In this document: positions 63,277-64,000 of the stretch, piece after piece
Layout of the letters: each line of letters starts with the position of its first letter
Numbering within the stretch: the first letter of the stretch is position 1
NCBI RefSeq assembly: GCF_002387895.1
Contig: NZ_DGLI01000044.1
Coordinates: 183,940-247,939 of the forward strand
Length of the DNA stretch: 64,000 bases
DNA from: Clostridium sp. UBA4548
GTDB lineage: Bacteria; Bacillota; Clostridia; Clostridiales; Clostridiaceae
Reading direction: 5' to 3'
The notes under the pieces: model-generated
The model's database searches: none
The model's input: only the letters and a program-made list of their open reading frames with translations
Told to the model about the DNA's origin: nothing
Position numbers and translations under genes: made by a program

Positions 63277-63999
63277 CTACTCCTTAACCCAGTAGCTGCT
63301 ACAGTCATCCTTTCTATCAAAAAATCCGTATTCAATTAGAGCTCTTCTTATGGTTACATGGTCTTCATAAATTCTCTTTAAAACCCTATTAACTTCTTTC
63401 TCAGAATACATCTTTCCCTTTGAAAAACTCTTAGTTATTTCCTCAAGGACAATTATCTTCTTCTTCGCCTTAACTGGGAAGTTTTTCAAGGCTCCATTTT
63501 CATCCATATAAGTTTTTAGTGTGTCAGCCTTCTCTTTATCTGTAATGTTATACCTATCGTCTAGAGCAGTTGCTGACTTGTGAGGATCACAAATAGTTTC
63601 CTTTTCAAGAGTACTTATTTTCTTACTTGAACTTTCAGAAAGTAGGTCCATCATAGCTAAAAATAACCTAGCTTGTTTTTCCTTTTCTCTCAGTTTATAT
63701 CTATGGTTTCTAATAGTTGATCCAGCTACTCCTAAACTTGCTGCAATTTCCTTGTCTGAAAGTCCCTTTGAGATTAGCTTTACAATTTCTCTTTGAACCC
63801 CTGATACCCCTGTAAAAGTTGAATTCATTTGGAGTAAATAACCAAGCATAGATTCATGAGCCTCTGCTATATGAAGTTCTGCCGCCTTTTTTGCATCATA
63901 TAAATTAGAGTCTATTTCATATATACGTCCTTTTTCAAAGATTTTCTCACAAACTACACATATATACTCCTTTTCAGTTTCTATAATTCCACTTTTCAC
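63277..63999 (-). CDS. LuxR-type helix-turn-helix and DUF2087 protein
   Basis: Predicted regulator of at least 240 residues. It begins with GTG 63999 one base inside the window, so the true start may lie outside. The N-terminal CVVCEKIF (Cys-x2-Cys) and HIAEAH could form a small zinc site. A LuxR-like helix-turn-helix follows (about 75-110, ISKGLSDKEIAASLGVAGST). The C-terminal 80 residues are DUF2087 (NFPVKAKKKIIVLEEI, ending CSSYWV). No receiver or autoinducer domain is present. Target genes unknown. Confidence 0.8.
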   Translation of the reverse strand: MKSGIIETEKEYICVVCEKIFEKGRIYEIDSNLYDAKKAAELHIAEAHESMLGYLLQMNSTFTGVSGVQREIVKLISKGLSDKEIAASLGVAGSTIRNHRYKLREKEKQARLFLAMMDLLSESSSKKISTLEKETICDPHKSATALDDRYNITDKEKADTLKTYMDENGALKNFPVKAKKKIIVLEEITKSFSKGKMYSEKEVNRVLKRIYEDHVTIRRALIEYGFFDRKDDCSSYWVKE

Positions 64000-64000
64000 C

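Overview
The window reads as a chromosomal segment of a low-GC, spore-forming Firmicute, most likely Clostridium sensu stricto. The signs are strongly AT-rich DNA, strong GGAGG ribosome binding sites, a T-box controlled glutaminyl-tRNA synthetase, a SigI/RsgI pair, a Csp-type subtilase, DUF2680 and DUF1904 proteins, and a degenerate-to-active mix of c-di-GMP enzymes. I saw no rRNA, tRNA, CRISPR array, prophage or complete insertion sequence. Species cannot be named from the sequence alone.

Layout. 0-5.6 kb: a small DUF3787-like gene, a Suv3-type RNA helicase, and an OmpR-type two-component system followed by a secreted DUF2680 protein. 5.6-18.7 kb: a minus-strand alpha-glucan locus (LacI regulator, MsmX-type ATPase, binding protein, two permeases, GH31 alpha-glucosidase, 4-alpha-glucanotransferase, glycogen/maltodextrin phosphorylase, then a separately terminated ROK glucokinase). 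Together these import maltodextrins and convert them to glucose, glucose-1-phosphate and glucose-6-phosphate. A 22-bp operator is exactly repeated upstream of lacI. 19-23 kb: a MATE exporter behind a ykkC (guanidine-I type) riboswitch, then sigI-rsgI. 23-38 kb: four GGDEF/EAL-family genes, a stand-alone RsgI-like ectodomain protein, a second DUF2680 protein with a suspicious A7 frameshift, RNase Z, CorA and a CNNM/HlyC-type membrane protein. 38-46 kb: DUF1904, a RelA/SpoT-domain protein, an ArAE/FUSC exporter, glnS with its T-box, a two-domain GNAT, and an NhaP2-type antiporter. 47-53.5 kb: a Csp-like subtilase that has lost its catalytic Asp and Ser, a VanRS-like two-component system, an SRAP protein and an orphan membrane protein with two TGAAC-N3-GTTCA operators. 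53.7-57.3 kb: a fructoselysine (Amadori product) cluster frlB-frlR-frlD-gntR with a one-base frameshift in frlD. 57.6-64 kb: a paralogous two-domain GNAT, a HelD-like helicase, a TipA-like MerR regulator, flavodoxin and a DUF2087 regulator.

The signals least explained by known genes are: (i) a dispersed, structured, roughly 110-165 bp element in four diverged copies, two of which form the 5' leaders of c-di-GMP genes; its internal hairpin changes sequence but keeps pairing. (ii) A Csp-like pseudoprotease. (iii) An RsgI ectodomain detached from its anti-sigma domain. (iv) Hairpin-rich intergenic regions sharing a second repeat family. All coordinates and motifs were read by eye; homology assignments rest on recognised family motifs and no database search was run.
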